A stretch of DNA of 64,000 nt, from the NCBI RefSeq assembly GCF_039839375.1, contig NZ_JBDOQU010000015.1:1-64000 (forward strand). Reading direction: 5' to 3'. The position numbers and the translations under genes were made by a program. Of this stretch, positions 33,271-40,768 are shown piece by piece (the stretch's first letter is position 1; every line of letters starts with the position of its first letter). The notes below the pieces were generated by a model. The model did not search any database, was not told the origin of the DNA, and worked only from the letters and a program-made list of their open reading frames with translations. Source of the stretch: JBDOQU01 sp039839375. Lineage in GTDB: Bacteria; Pseudomonadota; Alphaproteobacteria; DSM-16000; Inquilinaceae.

Positions 33271-34122
33271 TCAGCCCGCGTCGGTGGCGTCGGGGGCCGG
33301 GTTCTTGCGGGGGCGGCCGGGGCGGCGGCGGGGCTTTTCGGCTTCCTCCGGGGAGGCTTCCGCACCGCCGGCCTCGACCGGGGCTTCCGCGGCGGCGCGA
33401 GGCGCGCGGCGACGGACGGGCCGGGCCGGCGGCTCGGGCTGGTCTTCATCGCGCCCGTTGATTTGCCCATTATGGCTGTCGGCATCCCGCGCGTCGGCCT
33501 GGCGGGGATCCTCGAACAGGTCCTCCTCACGGGTATCCTGATCGCGGCCGCCCTCCCGACCACCATCCCGACCGCCACGGGGCTGGTCGCGGTTCGGGCG
33601 ATCCCGATGGCCGCCGTCGCGACGCCCGCCGAAATCGCGCTGATCGTTCTGGTCGCGCCGGTCGTCCCGGTCGCGATTGTCGTCCCGGTCGTCGTCGCGG
33701 CCGCGATTGTCGCGGTTGTCCTGGCCGCGATTATCCTGACTACGGTTGTCCTGATCGCGATTATCCGGCCTGCGATGGCCGTTGCCGCCTCTGTCGTCGT
33801 CGCGATTGTCGGAATTGTCGCGCTGGTCCAACTGCTGCTGTTGCTGCTGGTTGAACGCTTCATTCACCGAATTGATGATGCGCTGATAGTGCTCGGCGTG
33901 CTGGAGATAGTTCTCCATCATCACGCGATCGCCGGACGCCGTCGCGTCGCGGGCAAGCGCCTGGTACTTCTCGAACACCTGATGGGCGTTGCCGCGGATG
34001 CGGACGTCCGGCCCGTTGCTGTCGAAAGTCTGGTTCCGGTTCGGAAGGTTAGACCGGCGGCCGCCCTGGTTATTGTTGCCTCGGCCGCGCGAACGTCTGG
34101 TGTTCGGTCCCTGTCTCATCAA
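33271..34122 (-). CDS. DUF4167 protein with Arg/Asp/Asn repeats
   Basis: The first 95 residues match DUF4167: a basic N-terminus (RRSRGRGNNNQGGRRSN), then VFEKYQALARDATASGDRV and YLQHAEHYQRIIN. The centre (about 96-200) is a low-complexity tract of DNR/DQD repeats and the C-terminus ends in an AT-hook-like RRRPGRPRKNP. Charge pattern and family suggest RNA or DNA binding. The low-complexity tract is likely disordered and its length would vary between strains. Downstream of prmC and prfA in the same orientation, a typical alphaproteobacterial neighbourhood. Confidence 0.9.
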   Translation of the reverse strand: MMRQGPNTRRSRGRGNNNQGGRRSNLPNRNQTFDSNGPDVRIRGNAHQVFEKYQALARDATASGDRVMMENYLQHAEHYQRIINSVNEAFNQQQQQQLDQRDNSDNRDDDRGGNGHRRPDNRDQDNRSQDNRGQDNRDNRGRDDDRDDNRDRDDRRDQNDQRDFGGRRDGGHRDRPNRDQPRGGRDGGREGGRDQDTREEDLFEDPRQADARDADSHNGQINGRDEDQPEPPARPVRRRAPRAAAEAPVEAGGAEASPEEAEKPRRRPGRPRKNPAPDATDAG

Positions 34123-34302
34123 GCCTGTGCTTCGCCTTAGAGTGTCTGCCGACGCCCCATGGGTCGGTCAGTAGCGCATCCCATCGAACGAGCCCGCTTG
34201 TGACACTTTCGTCCGTCGCGGACGATCACAGGTGGCCGTCGATGTAGGAAGCCGCGGAAAGAGACGTGACAGACATGCCGCCGCTCTTTCGATAGAAAGA
34301 AC

Positions 34303-35166
34303 CTAGCGTCCCTCCGAACCGATTCCAAACGTTTTCTGCCCGAAAACCGCCCTCGGGACGGAAGAGAGGTCGTTTCGGACGCCGATGTCGGCCAGTCCGG
34401 CGTCAGCCAGCAGCGCCGATACGTCGCCCGCCTGGCCCTTCCCCGCCTCCAGTACGATCCAGCCGCCTGGCCCCAGCAGGCGGGGCGCCTGCGCGGCGAT
34501 GGCGCGATAGGCGTCCAGCCCGTCCCGCCCGCCGGAGAGCGCCAGCGGCGGGTCATGGAGGGTCACCTCCGGCTCCAGCCCGCCCAGATCGCCCGCCGAG
34601 ATATAGGGCGGGTTGGAGACGATCAGGTCGAATGTCCCCTCCAGGGGCGTTCCCCAGTCGCCGACCGCCATCGCCGCGCGGCCGGCGAGCCCCAGCCGCG
34701 CCGCGTTCGCCCGCGCCGTCGCGGCGGCCTCCGCGCTGCGGTCGAGGCCGATGCCGAAGGCGTTGGGTCGTTCCGACAGGATGGCGAGGAGCAGGCATCC
34801 CGTGCCGACGCCGAGATCGAGGACCCGCAGGGGTGCATCCCGGTCCGGCGACAGCGCCAGCGCCGCCTCCACGATCGTCTCGCTGTCCGGTCGGGGGTCG
34901 AGCGTCGCGGGGGAAAGGAGGAAATCCAGGCTCCAGAATTCCCGCGATCCGAGGATACGGCTCACCGGTTCGCGCCGGAGCCGCCGCGCGGCCAACCTTT
35001 CGATCCGCTCAAGCTCCGCCGGCCCCACGATGCGGTTGGCGGAGGAAAGAAGGCCGGCCCGGTCGAGGCCCAGCGCGTGCCCGACCAGGAGGCGCGCGTC
35101 GATCCTGGCGTCGGGGATTCCGGCGCGGGCGAGATCGCCGGCGATGGCGGCGATGAGCGCCGCCAC
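34303..35166 (-). CDS. prmC: release factor glutamine methyltransferase
   Basis: PrmC methylates the GGQ glutamine of RF1 and RF2. The 287-aa protein has the helical N-domain, LDPRPDSETIVEA, motif I VLDLGVGTGCLLLA and the diagnostic NPPY catalytic loop (VSNPPYIS near residue 185). It starts 11 bases after the prfA stop, so the enzyme and its substrate are made from one message. Confidence 0.96.
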   Translation of the reverse strand: MAALIAAIAGDLARAGIPDARIDARLLVGHALGLDRAGLLSSANRIVGPAELERIERLAARRLRREPVSRILGSREFWSLDFLLSPATLDPRPDSETIVEAALALSPDRDAPLRVLDLGVGTGCLLLAILSERPNAFGIGLDRSAEAAATARANAARLGLAGRAAMAVGDWGTPLEGTFDLIVSNPPYISAGDLGGLEPEVTLHDPPLALSGGRDGLDAYRAIAAQAPRLLGPGGWIVLEAGKGQAGDVSALLADAGLADIGVRNDLSSVPRAVFGQKTFGIGSEGR

Positions 35167-35177
35167 GGTCCTGCCCG

Positions 35178-36245
35178 TCAGTTGAGCGCGGCGAGGCGCG
35201 CGGCCTCGTCCTCCGCGGTCAGCGCGTCGATGATCTCGTCCAGCGCCTCGCCCAGCATCACCTTGTCGATCTTGTAGAGCGTCAGGTTGATGCGGTGGTC
35301 GGTGACTCTCCCCTGCGGGAAATTGTACGTCCGGATACGTTCGGACCGGTCGCCGGAGCCGACCTGGCTCTTGCGGTCGGCCGCCCGCTCCGCGTCCTGG
35401 ACCGCGCGCTCCGCCTCATAGATCCGGGCGCGCAGGATCTTCATCGCCTTTGCCTTGTTCTTGTGTTGCGACTTCTCATCCTGCTGGGCGACAACGATGC
35501 CGCTGGGCAAATGGGTGATGCGCACCGCGCTTTCCGTCTTGTTGACGTGCTGCCCGCCGGCGCCCGACGCGCGGTAGACGTCGATGCGGAGGTCCTTGTC
35601 GTCGATCGTCACGTCGACCTCCTCCACATCCGGCAGCACGGCGACGGTGGCGGCGGAGGTGTGGATGCGGCCCGATGCTTCGGTCGCCGGCACCCGCTGG
35701 ACGCGGTGGACGCCGCTTTCGAACTTCAGCCGGGCGAAGACGTTGCGCCCGGTGATGTTGGCGATCGCTTCCTTCATGCCGCCGATGCCGGTCTCGCTCA
35801 GATCCATCACCTCGAACCGCCAGCCCTGGAGGGCCGCGTATTTCCGGTACATCTCGAACAGGTCGCCGGCGAACAGGGCGGCTTCGTCCCCGCCCGTGCC
35901 GGCGCGGATCTCCAGGATGGCGTTCTTCTCGTCCGCCTCGTCCCTGGGCAGCAGCAGCACCTGGACCCGGCGTTCCATCGCCGGCAGGCGCTCCTTCAGC
36001 GCGTAATATTCCTCCTCCGCCATGCGGCGCATCTCCGGATCGCCGTCGGCGCGCATCTGGTCGAGGTCCGCCAGCTCCGTCCGGGCGGCCCTGAGCGACG
36101 CGATCTCCGCCGCCACCGGCTCCAGATCGGAATATTCCTTCGACAGGCCGGCCATGCGGACAGCGTCGAGCGCCGGGGAAGCGAGCGTATCCCGCAGTTC
36201 GGCCACCCGCGCCAGCACCTTGTTGAAACTGTCCTCTATGCTCAC
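35178..36245 (-). CDS. prfA: peptide chain release factor 1
   Basis: RF1 recognises UAA and UAG stops. The 355-aa protein carries the GGQ peptidyl-hydrolysis motif (ASGAGGQHVNKTESAVR, near residue 230), the conserved GTGGDEAALFAGDL segment and HRVQRVPATEASGRIHTS with the stop-recognition loop. Length is standard. It lies directly upstream of prmC, which modifies the GGQ glutamine. Confidence 0.97.
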   Translation of the reverse strand: MSIEDSFNKVLARVAELRDTLASPALDAVRMAGLSKEYSDLEPVAAEIASLRAARTELADLDQMRADGDPEMRRMAEEEYYALKERLPAMERRVQVLLLPRDEADEKNAILEIRAGTGGDEAALFAGDLFEMYRKYAALQGWRFEVMDLSETGIGGMKEAIANITGRNVFARLKFESGVHRVQRVPATEASGRIHTSAATVAVLPDVEEVDVTIDDKDLRIDVYRASGAGGQHVNKTESAVRITHLPSGIVVAQQDEKSQHKNKAKAMKILRARIYEAERAVQDAERAADRKSQVGSGDRSERIRTYNFPQGRVTDHRINLTLYKIDKVMLGEALDEIIDALTAEDEAARLAALN

Positions 36246-36343
36246 GGTCGGCAGCCTTCCGGGAGGCCGGTCCGGCCCGTGGAAAAATCCGTCATCATTT
36301 GTCGTCTTTTGTCATCATTCGGGAGGATCGAAGCGCCGCGCGC

Positions 36344-37471
36344 CTATTCGGCCGCCTGGTCGGCGACATCCTTCGCCGCCTCGATCTCGCGGGCCTTCTC
36401 CTCGACCATCGAGACCAGATGGTCAACGATGCCCTGATCCTTCAGCCGGTGATGGGGCAGCCCGCCCACATAGACCTGATGGACGCCCTTGCCGCCGCCG
36501 GTGAAGCCGATATCGGTCATCGTCGCCTCCCCCGGACCGTTGACCACGCAGCCGATGACGGAGACGGTGAGCGGCGTGGTGATGTGGGCCAGCCGCTCCT
36601 CCAGCACCTTCACCGTCTCGATCACGTCGAACTGCTGGCGCGCGCAGGAAGGGCAGGAGACGACGTTGACGCCGCGATGGCGCAGGCCCAGCGACTTCAG
36701 CATGTCGAAGCCGACCTTCACCTCCTCCACCGGATCGGCCGACAGCGACACGCGGATGGTGTCGCCGATGCCCGACCACAGCAGCATCCCCATGCCGACG
36801 GAGCTTTTCACCGTACCGGAGCGGAGCCCGCCCGCCTCCGTCACGCCGAGATGGAGCGGATAGTCGCAGGCCTCCGCAAGCTGCTGGTAGGCAGCCACGG
36901 CCAGGAACACGTCGGACGCCTTGACGGAGATCTTGAAGTCGAGGAAATCCTCGTCCTCCAGCAGCCGCGCATGGTTGAGCGCGCTTTCCACCATCGCCTC
37001 CGGGCAGGGTTCGCCATACCGTTCCAGCAATTCCCGCTCCAGGGAGCCGGCATTGACGCCGATGCGCATGGAGCAATTGTTGTCGCGAGCGGCCTTCACT
37101 ACCTCCCGCACCCGGTCCTTGCTGCCGATATTGCCGGGATTGATGCGCAGGCAGGCGGCTCCGTTCTTCGCCGCCTCGATCCCGCGCTTGTAGTGGAAAT
37201 GGATGTCGGCGACGAGCGGGACCGTCACCTCCGGCACGATCTCCTTCAGCGCCGCGCTGGATTCCTCGTCGGGGCAGGAGACGCGCACGATGTCCGCGCC
37301 CGCCACCTCCAGCGCCCGGATCTGCGCGATGGTGGCCTGGGCGTCCTTCGTCAGCGTGTTGGTCATCGACTGGACGGTGATCGGCGAATCGCCGCCGACG
37401 GGGACGGACCCGACCATGATCCGCCGGCTCTTCCGGCGGTCGATCTGTCGATAGGGGCGGATAACGGTCAT
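36344..37471 (-). CDS. ispG: 4-hydroxy-3-methylbut-2-enyl-diphosphate synthase (flavodoxin)
   Basis: Iron-sulfur enzyme of the MEP isoprenoid pathway. VPVGGDSPITVQSMTNT at the start of the TIM barrel, RINPGNIGS near 118 and NAGSLERELLERYG near 147 are family signatures. The cluster cysteines are in SCPSCARQQFD and IGCVVNGPGEA. The start at 37471 gives MTVIRPYRQ; the longer frame upstream is not homologous. It sits between rodZ and prfA on the same strand, as in many alphaproteobacteria. Confidence 0.96.
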   Translation of the reverse strand: MTVIRPYRQIDRRKSRRIMVGSVPVGGDSPITVQSMTNTLTKDAQATIAQIRALEVAGADIVRVSCPDEESSAALKEIVPEVTVPLVADIHFHYKRGIEAAKNGAACLRINPGNIGSKDRVREVVKAARDNNCSMRIGVNAGSLERELLERYGEPCPEAMVESALNHARLLEDEDFLDFKISVKASDVFLAVAAYQQLAEACDYPLHLGVTEAGGLRSGTVKSSVGMGMLLWSGIGDTIRVSLSADPVEEVKVGFDMLKSLGLRHRGVNVVSCPSCARQQFDVIETVKVLEERLAHITTPLTVSVIGCVVNGPGEATMTDIGFTGGGKGVHQVYVGGLPHHRLKDQGIVDHLVSMVEEKAREIEAAKDVADQAAE

Positions 37472-37621
37472 CTTCGCAGCAGGTCGTTGTGAGCCGGTCG
37501 TGGTGGTTCCCTCCTCAACGCGGAGTCGGGAAACGCGGACGCACCGAAGCGCCAACAAATGTGGGGCCGATGGCCCGCTAGGGCAATGCGTTAAACCGGC
37601 GCGGCCATCAGTCGGCGGCGT

Positions 37622-38857
37622 TCAGTCGGCGGCGGCGCCCGCCAGAAGCTGCGCGCCGTCCAGCGCCACGTCCCGGACCACGTCGCCCGGGCCGCCCAGC
37701 GCCGGCGCTTCCTCGCCATCCACCATGATGCGCAGGCCGCCGGCATTGCCGGTGACCATCCGGAGGCCGTCCGTCTGGGGAACGGAATAGACCTCCCCCG
37801 GCTCCAGCACGCGGGTCATCACGAGATTGCCTTCCGCGTCGCGGATCTGCACCCAGCTCTGCGCCGTCGCTGTGATGACGATGCCATCGTCCAGCGCCGG
37901 GGCCGGGGCCGCCACGGGCTCCTCAGCCGGCGGCAGCGGCGGCGGCGCGGACGCGACCGTGCTCGTGGCGGCGGCAGCCGGCGTTTCGGCGGCCGGGGCG
38001 GCGGCGGGCGCTTCGGGCGCGGGCGGGAGATCGGCGGTCGAAGGGACCGGCGTCGCCGGTTGGTCCAGCGGCTGGTTCAGCGCCGTCGCCGGGGCATCCT
38101 CGACCGTCCCGGCCGGAACCGCCGGCGGCGTGTCGGCGACGGAAGGCGCGGCCGGCAGCGCCGGTGCGTCGTTATCGGCAGTGAGCGTCGGGACGGGCGT
38201 GTCGGCCGGAGCATCCTCCAACGCCGGAAGAGGCGTCTCCGCGACCGGAGCCGGCGGCGCGGCGGGAGTTTCGGTTGCGGGGGGCACGGGGGTCACCGGC
38301 GTCACGGCCTCCGGCGGCGGGGCGACGACCGGATCGGACGCGCCGCCGATCAGCGCGGCGAACCGTTCCGGCAGCGGGGCCACGATCTCCGCCACCGTGC
38401 GGTCGTTGGAGGCCAGATAGTACCAGCCGCCATAGACGAGGCCGCCCAGCAGCAGCGCGATCAGGACCAGCGCGCCGCCCGGCATCCGGCCTTCGGGCAC
38501 CGGGGCGGGGAAATTCAGCTCCGCATGCTGGGGGGCGCCGTCGATCTCACTCTTGAACCGGCGCACCAGTTCGTCGACATCCAGGTCCAGCAGTTCGCCA
38601 TAGGTCTTCAGGAAGCCGACGGCGTAGACGGAACCCGGCAGATCCTTGAACCGCCCTTCCTCCATCGCCTGGAGGTAGGCGTGCCGTATGCGCAGGAGGG
38701 TTGCCACTTCGCGGAGGGAGTATCCCGCCCGTTCGCGCGCATCGCGCAGGATGCCGCCGACCGTCAGGTCGTAGGCGCGTTCGTCGTAGCTCTGGTCCAA
38801 GCCTTCGGCCTCGCCGTCATCCGAAACAACCGACAATGTTCTGGTGGTTCTGGCCAT
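37622..38857 (-). CDS. RodZ-like cytoskeletal/HTH membrane protein
   Basis: An N-terminal cytoplasmic helix-turn-helix (LRDARERAGYSLREVATLLR, AYLQAMEEGRF) matches the HTH_25 domain that in RodZ binds MreB. One membrane helix follows (ALVLIALLLGGLVYGGWYYL, about 130-150), then about 160 residues of Ala/Pro-rich linker. The C-terminal periplasmic DUF4115 domain (SWVQIRDAEGNLVMTRVL) completes the layout. This is the RodZ architecture; the linker is unusually long and low in complexity. It precedes ispG, as in many proteobacteria. Confidence 0.9.
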   Translation of the reverse strand: MARTTRTLSVVSDDGEAEGLDQSYDERAYDLTVGGILRDARERAGYSLREVATLLRIRHAYLQAMEEGRFKDLPGSVYAVGFLKTYGELLDLDVDELVRRFKSEIDGAPQHAELNFPAPVPEGRMPGGALVLIALLLGGLVYGGWYYLASNDRTVAEIVAPLPERFAALIGGASDPVVAPPPEAVTPVTPVPPATETPAAPPAPVAETPLPALEDAPADTPVPTLTADNDAPALPAAPSVADTPPAVPAGTVEDAPATALNQPLDQPATPVPSTADLPPAPEAPAAAPAAETPAAAATSTVASAPPPLPPAEEPVAAPAPALDDGIVITATAQSWVQIRDAEGNLVMTRVLEPGEVYSVPQTDGLRMVTGNAGGLRIMVDGEEAPALGGPGDVVRDVALDGAQLLAGAAAD

Positions 38858-39050
38858 GTTTCACGCCGTGACTTGATAAAACCCTACATCCCGATCACAG
38901 GGTATGGACCTGAATTGTCGCTTTTCGGTAAACGGAGCGCCGTTGCACACCAAAATGATTATCGCGCAACGTTGTAGACAAAATCGGGTGTCGGGGCAAA
39001 GGCAGATTCCAAACCGCCTTGGGAGGGTCCGACGGCGAAGGCATCGGAAG

Positions 39051-39077
39051 GCCCCTTCCGCGCGAAGCGGAAGGGGC
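39051..39077. terminator. hairpin after aztD
   Basis: GCCCCTTCCGC at 39051-39061 pairs over all 11 bases with GCGGAAGGGGC at 39067-39077 around a five-base loop. It is 14 bases beyond the aztD stop on the minus strand. There is no T-run, so termination may be Rho-assisted, or the hairpin may only protect the 3' end. Confidence 0.55.
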
Positions 39078-39090
39078 GGGCAGCGGCGGA

Positions 39091-40284
39091 TCAGTGATGG
39101 AGGCCGGAGCCCCCGACCGCCACGAGGTTGTACGGCATGCCGTCGATATCAATCCGGCGGGTTTCCTGCAGCGTTTCGGGATCAATGATGCGCAACACGC
39201 CGGCAAGCGGGTCGGACAGCACGATCTCATCCCCCGCCACGGCGATGCGCGGGCGGGGGTCGCTCCAGTGCCCGTCCATGCTGTAGGGCCGGGTAATTGC
39301 GGCCGTCGCCACGATTTCCGCCGCCATCACGTCCAGCTTGTGAAGATCGCCATCCTCGGTGAGCGCATAGGCGAAACGCGGCCGGGCCGGATCGACGGCG
39401 AAATCGACGCGCCGGGCCGGCAGCCGGACGAGGGAGAACGCATCCTCCTCCGACGGGTCGACGACGACCACGGCGTCCGGGCCGTAATTGCCGAGGAAAT
39501 ACCGGAGCGCGACGCCGCCGAGCAGGGTTCCGGTCTTGCCTTCCGGCAAATCGTCCGGATAGGGCAGCAGGCGCACGGACGGCGCATCGTCGCCGGATTC
39601 GACGATCAGCAGCCCGGCCTCGCAACCGAACGCCATCATCGACCCGGAGGCCGCCTCTCCATGGAGACCGGGGCAGGCATGGACCCCGCCGACCGGATCG
39701 CCTTCGCCCGTGAGGACCTGGATTCCGATCGGAAGTTCGGTCGGATCGTCAGGATTGGGGACGGAGACGAGTATATGATCGCCGAATGTCGCGGCGACGC
39801 CGTGATGGGGCGCTTCGGCGGAAATCTCCGCCGGGTTCGCGTCGCCGTCCAGCAGGGCCGCCTCCGTGACGATGCGGGCCACGCCTTCGCCATCGAAGAA
39901 CAGCGCGACCCTGCCGTCATGGGCGACGAAATGGACAGGCCTGTCGCCTTCGACCGTCGCCTCCAGGAGGCGCGGCGCGGAAACGTCCAGATCCGCATGG
40001 TCGCCGTGATCTTCCAACAGGATGCCGGTGTCGATGACCGACACCGCGTCGGCGTCCCGCTGGACGGCGAAGACCGTCCGTTCGGATTCCGTCCTGTAAA
40101 GCCGCGCGGGGGCCGAAAGCTCGAAGGTTCCGACTACCGCCCCGTCAGCGAGATCGACCGCCCGCACGACGGACTCGCCATGATCGGCGACGAAGAGCCG
40201 CCAGTGCTCCCCCTCCTCCGCATGGGCCGGCGCGACGGCCACGGCCAGGGCGGCGGAGAGGAGGAGATTTCTGAAGATTCGCAT
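39091..40284 (-). CDS. aztD: AztD-like periplasmic zinc metallochaperone
   Basis: The 397-aa protein has a Sec signal peptide (to about residue 22, AHA) and a seven-bladed beta-propeller pattern typical of AztD. A His-rich loop EDHGDHADLD (H92, H95) plus HH near APHHGV and GDHILVS provide zinc ligands. Two cysteines lie in VHACPGLHG and AFGCEAG and could form a disulphide. In Paracoccus, AztD passes zinc to the binding protein AztC of an ABC importer. Here the aztABC genes are not in the window. A Zur-type palindrome 12 bases upstream indicates zinc-responsive control. Confidence 0.86.
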   Translation of the reverse strand: MRIFRNLLLSAALAVAVAPAHAEEGEHWRLFVADHGESVVRAVDLADGAVVGTFELSAPARLYRTESERTVFAVQRDADAVSVIDTGILLEDHGDHADLDVSAPRLLEATVEGDRPVHFVAHDGRVALFFDGEGVARIVTEAALLDGDANPAEISAEAPHHGVAATFGDHILVSVPNPDDPTELPIGIQVLTGEGDPVGGVHACPGLHGEAASGSMMAFGCEAGLLIVESGDDAPSVRLLPYPDDLPEGKTGTLLGGVALRYFLGNYGPDAVVVVDPSEEDAFSLVRLPARRVDFAVDPARPRFAYALTEDGDLHKLDVMAAEIVATAAITRPYSMDGHWSDPRPRIAVAGDEIVLSDPLAGVLRIIDPETLQETRRIDIDGMPYNLVAVGGSGLHH

Positions 40285-40295
40285 GATCGTTCCGT

Positions 40296-40317
40296 TAGTT
40301 ATGTTATAACATAACTA
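40296..40317. promoter_or_regulatory. Zur-type operator upstream of aztD
   Basis: A perfect 22-bp palindrome with arms TAGTTATGTTA (40296-40306) and TAACATAACTA (40307-40317). The core GTTATGTTATAACATAAC matches the alphaproteobacterial Zur-box pattern. It sits 12-33 bases upstream of the aztD start, where a repressor would block transcription when zinc is sufficient. Zur itself is not encoded in the window. Confidence 0.9.
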
Positions 40318-40350
40318 TTCCACGGAAGGGCGATGACGGCAAGCGGTTTG

Positions 40351-40740
40351 TCGGCATCCATGGACCGCCGACGGCGGGCGAGACGGCGCCCGGTTCTTCA
40401 CCGCCGGTGAGGCGGAATGGGCTAATGGATTCCGGATCAAGTCCGGAATGACCAACAAAAACAATGTCATGCTCGAAAACAATATCATGCTGGACTTGAT
40501 CCAGCATTCATGCGGCGTCGAGAATGGACGAGCCGTGCCCGGTTCTTCGCCGACGGTGAAGCGGTGAGGTCCCATGGATTCCGGATCAAGTCCGGAATGA
40601 CCAACAAAAACAATGTCATGCTGGACTTGATCCAGCATCCATGCGGCGTCGAGGATGGACGAGCCGTGCCCGGTTCTTCGCCGACGGTGAAGCGGTGAGG
40701 TCCCATGGATTCCGGATCAAGTCCGGAATGACCAACAAAA
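40351..40740 (+). repeat. repeat family A array, three units
   Basis: A first, 5'-truncated unit (about 40351-40463) is followed by two almost identical units with a 131-base period (CATGCTGGAC begins at 40486 and again at 40617). Each ends ATTCCGGATCAAGTCCGGAAT plus GACCAACAAAAA. They lie between the ptsP stop and the Zur box of aztD, both genes on the minus strand, so unlike most other repeats they are not at a convergent junction. Confidence 0.9.
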
Positions 40741-40768
40741 ATGGTGGAGCGGCGGAGAATCCTTCCCG

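Noticed and set aside
33256..34140. Long plus-strand frame rich in Val/Ile/Ala that looks like a membrane protein
   Set aside because: It is the antisense of the DUF4167 low-complexity tract; CGN/GAC repeats read backwards give hydrophobic codons. The minus-strand frame matches a known family.
38941..38971. CGTTGC...GCAACG inverted repeat upstream of rodZ
   Set aside because: Arms are only six bases with a 19-base spacer; not distinguishable from chance.
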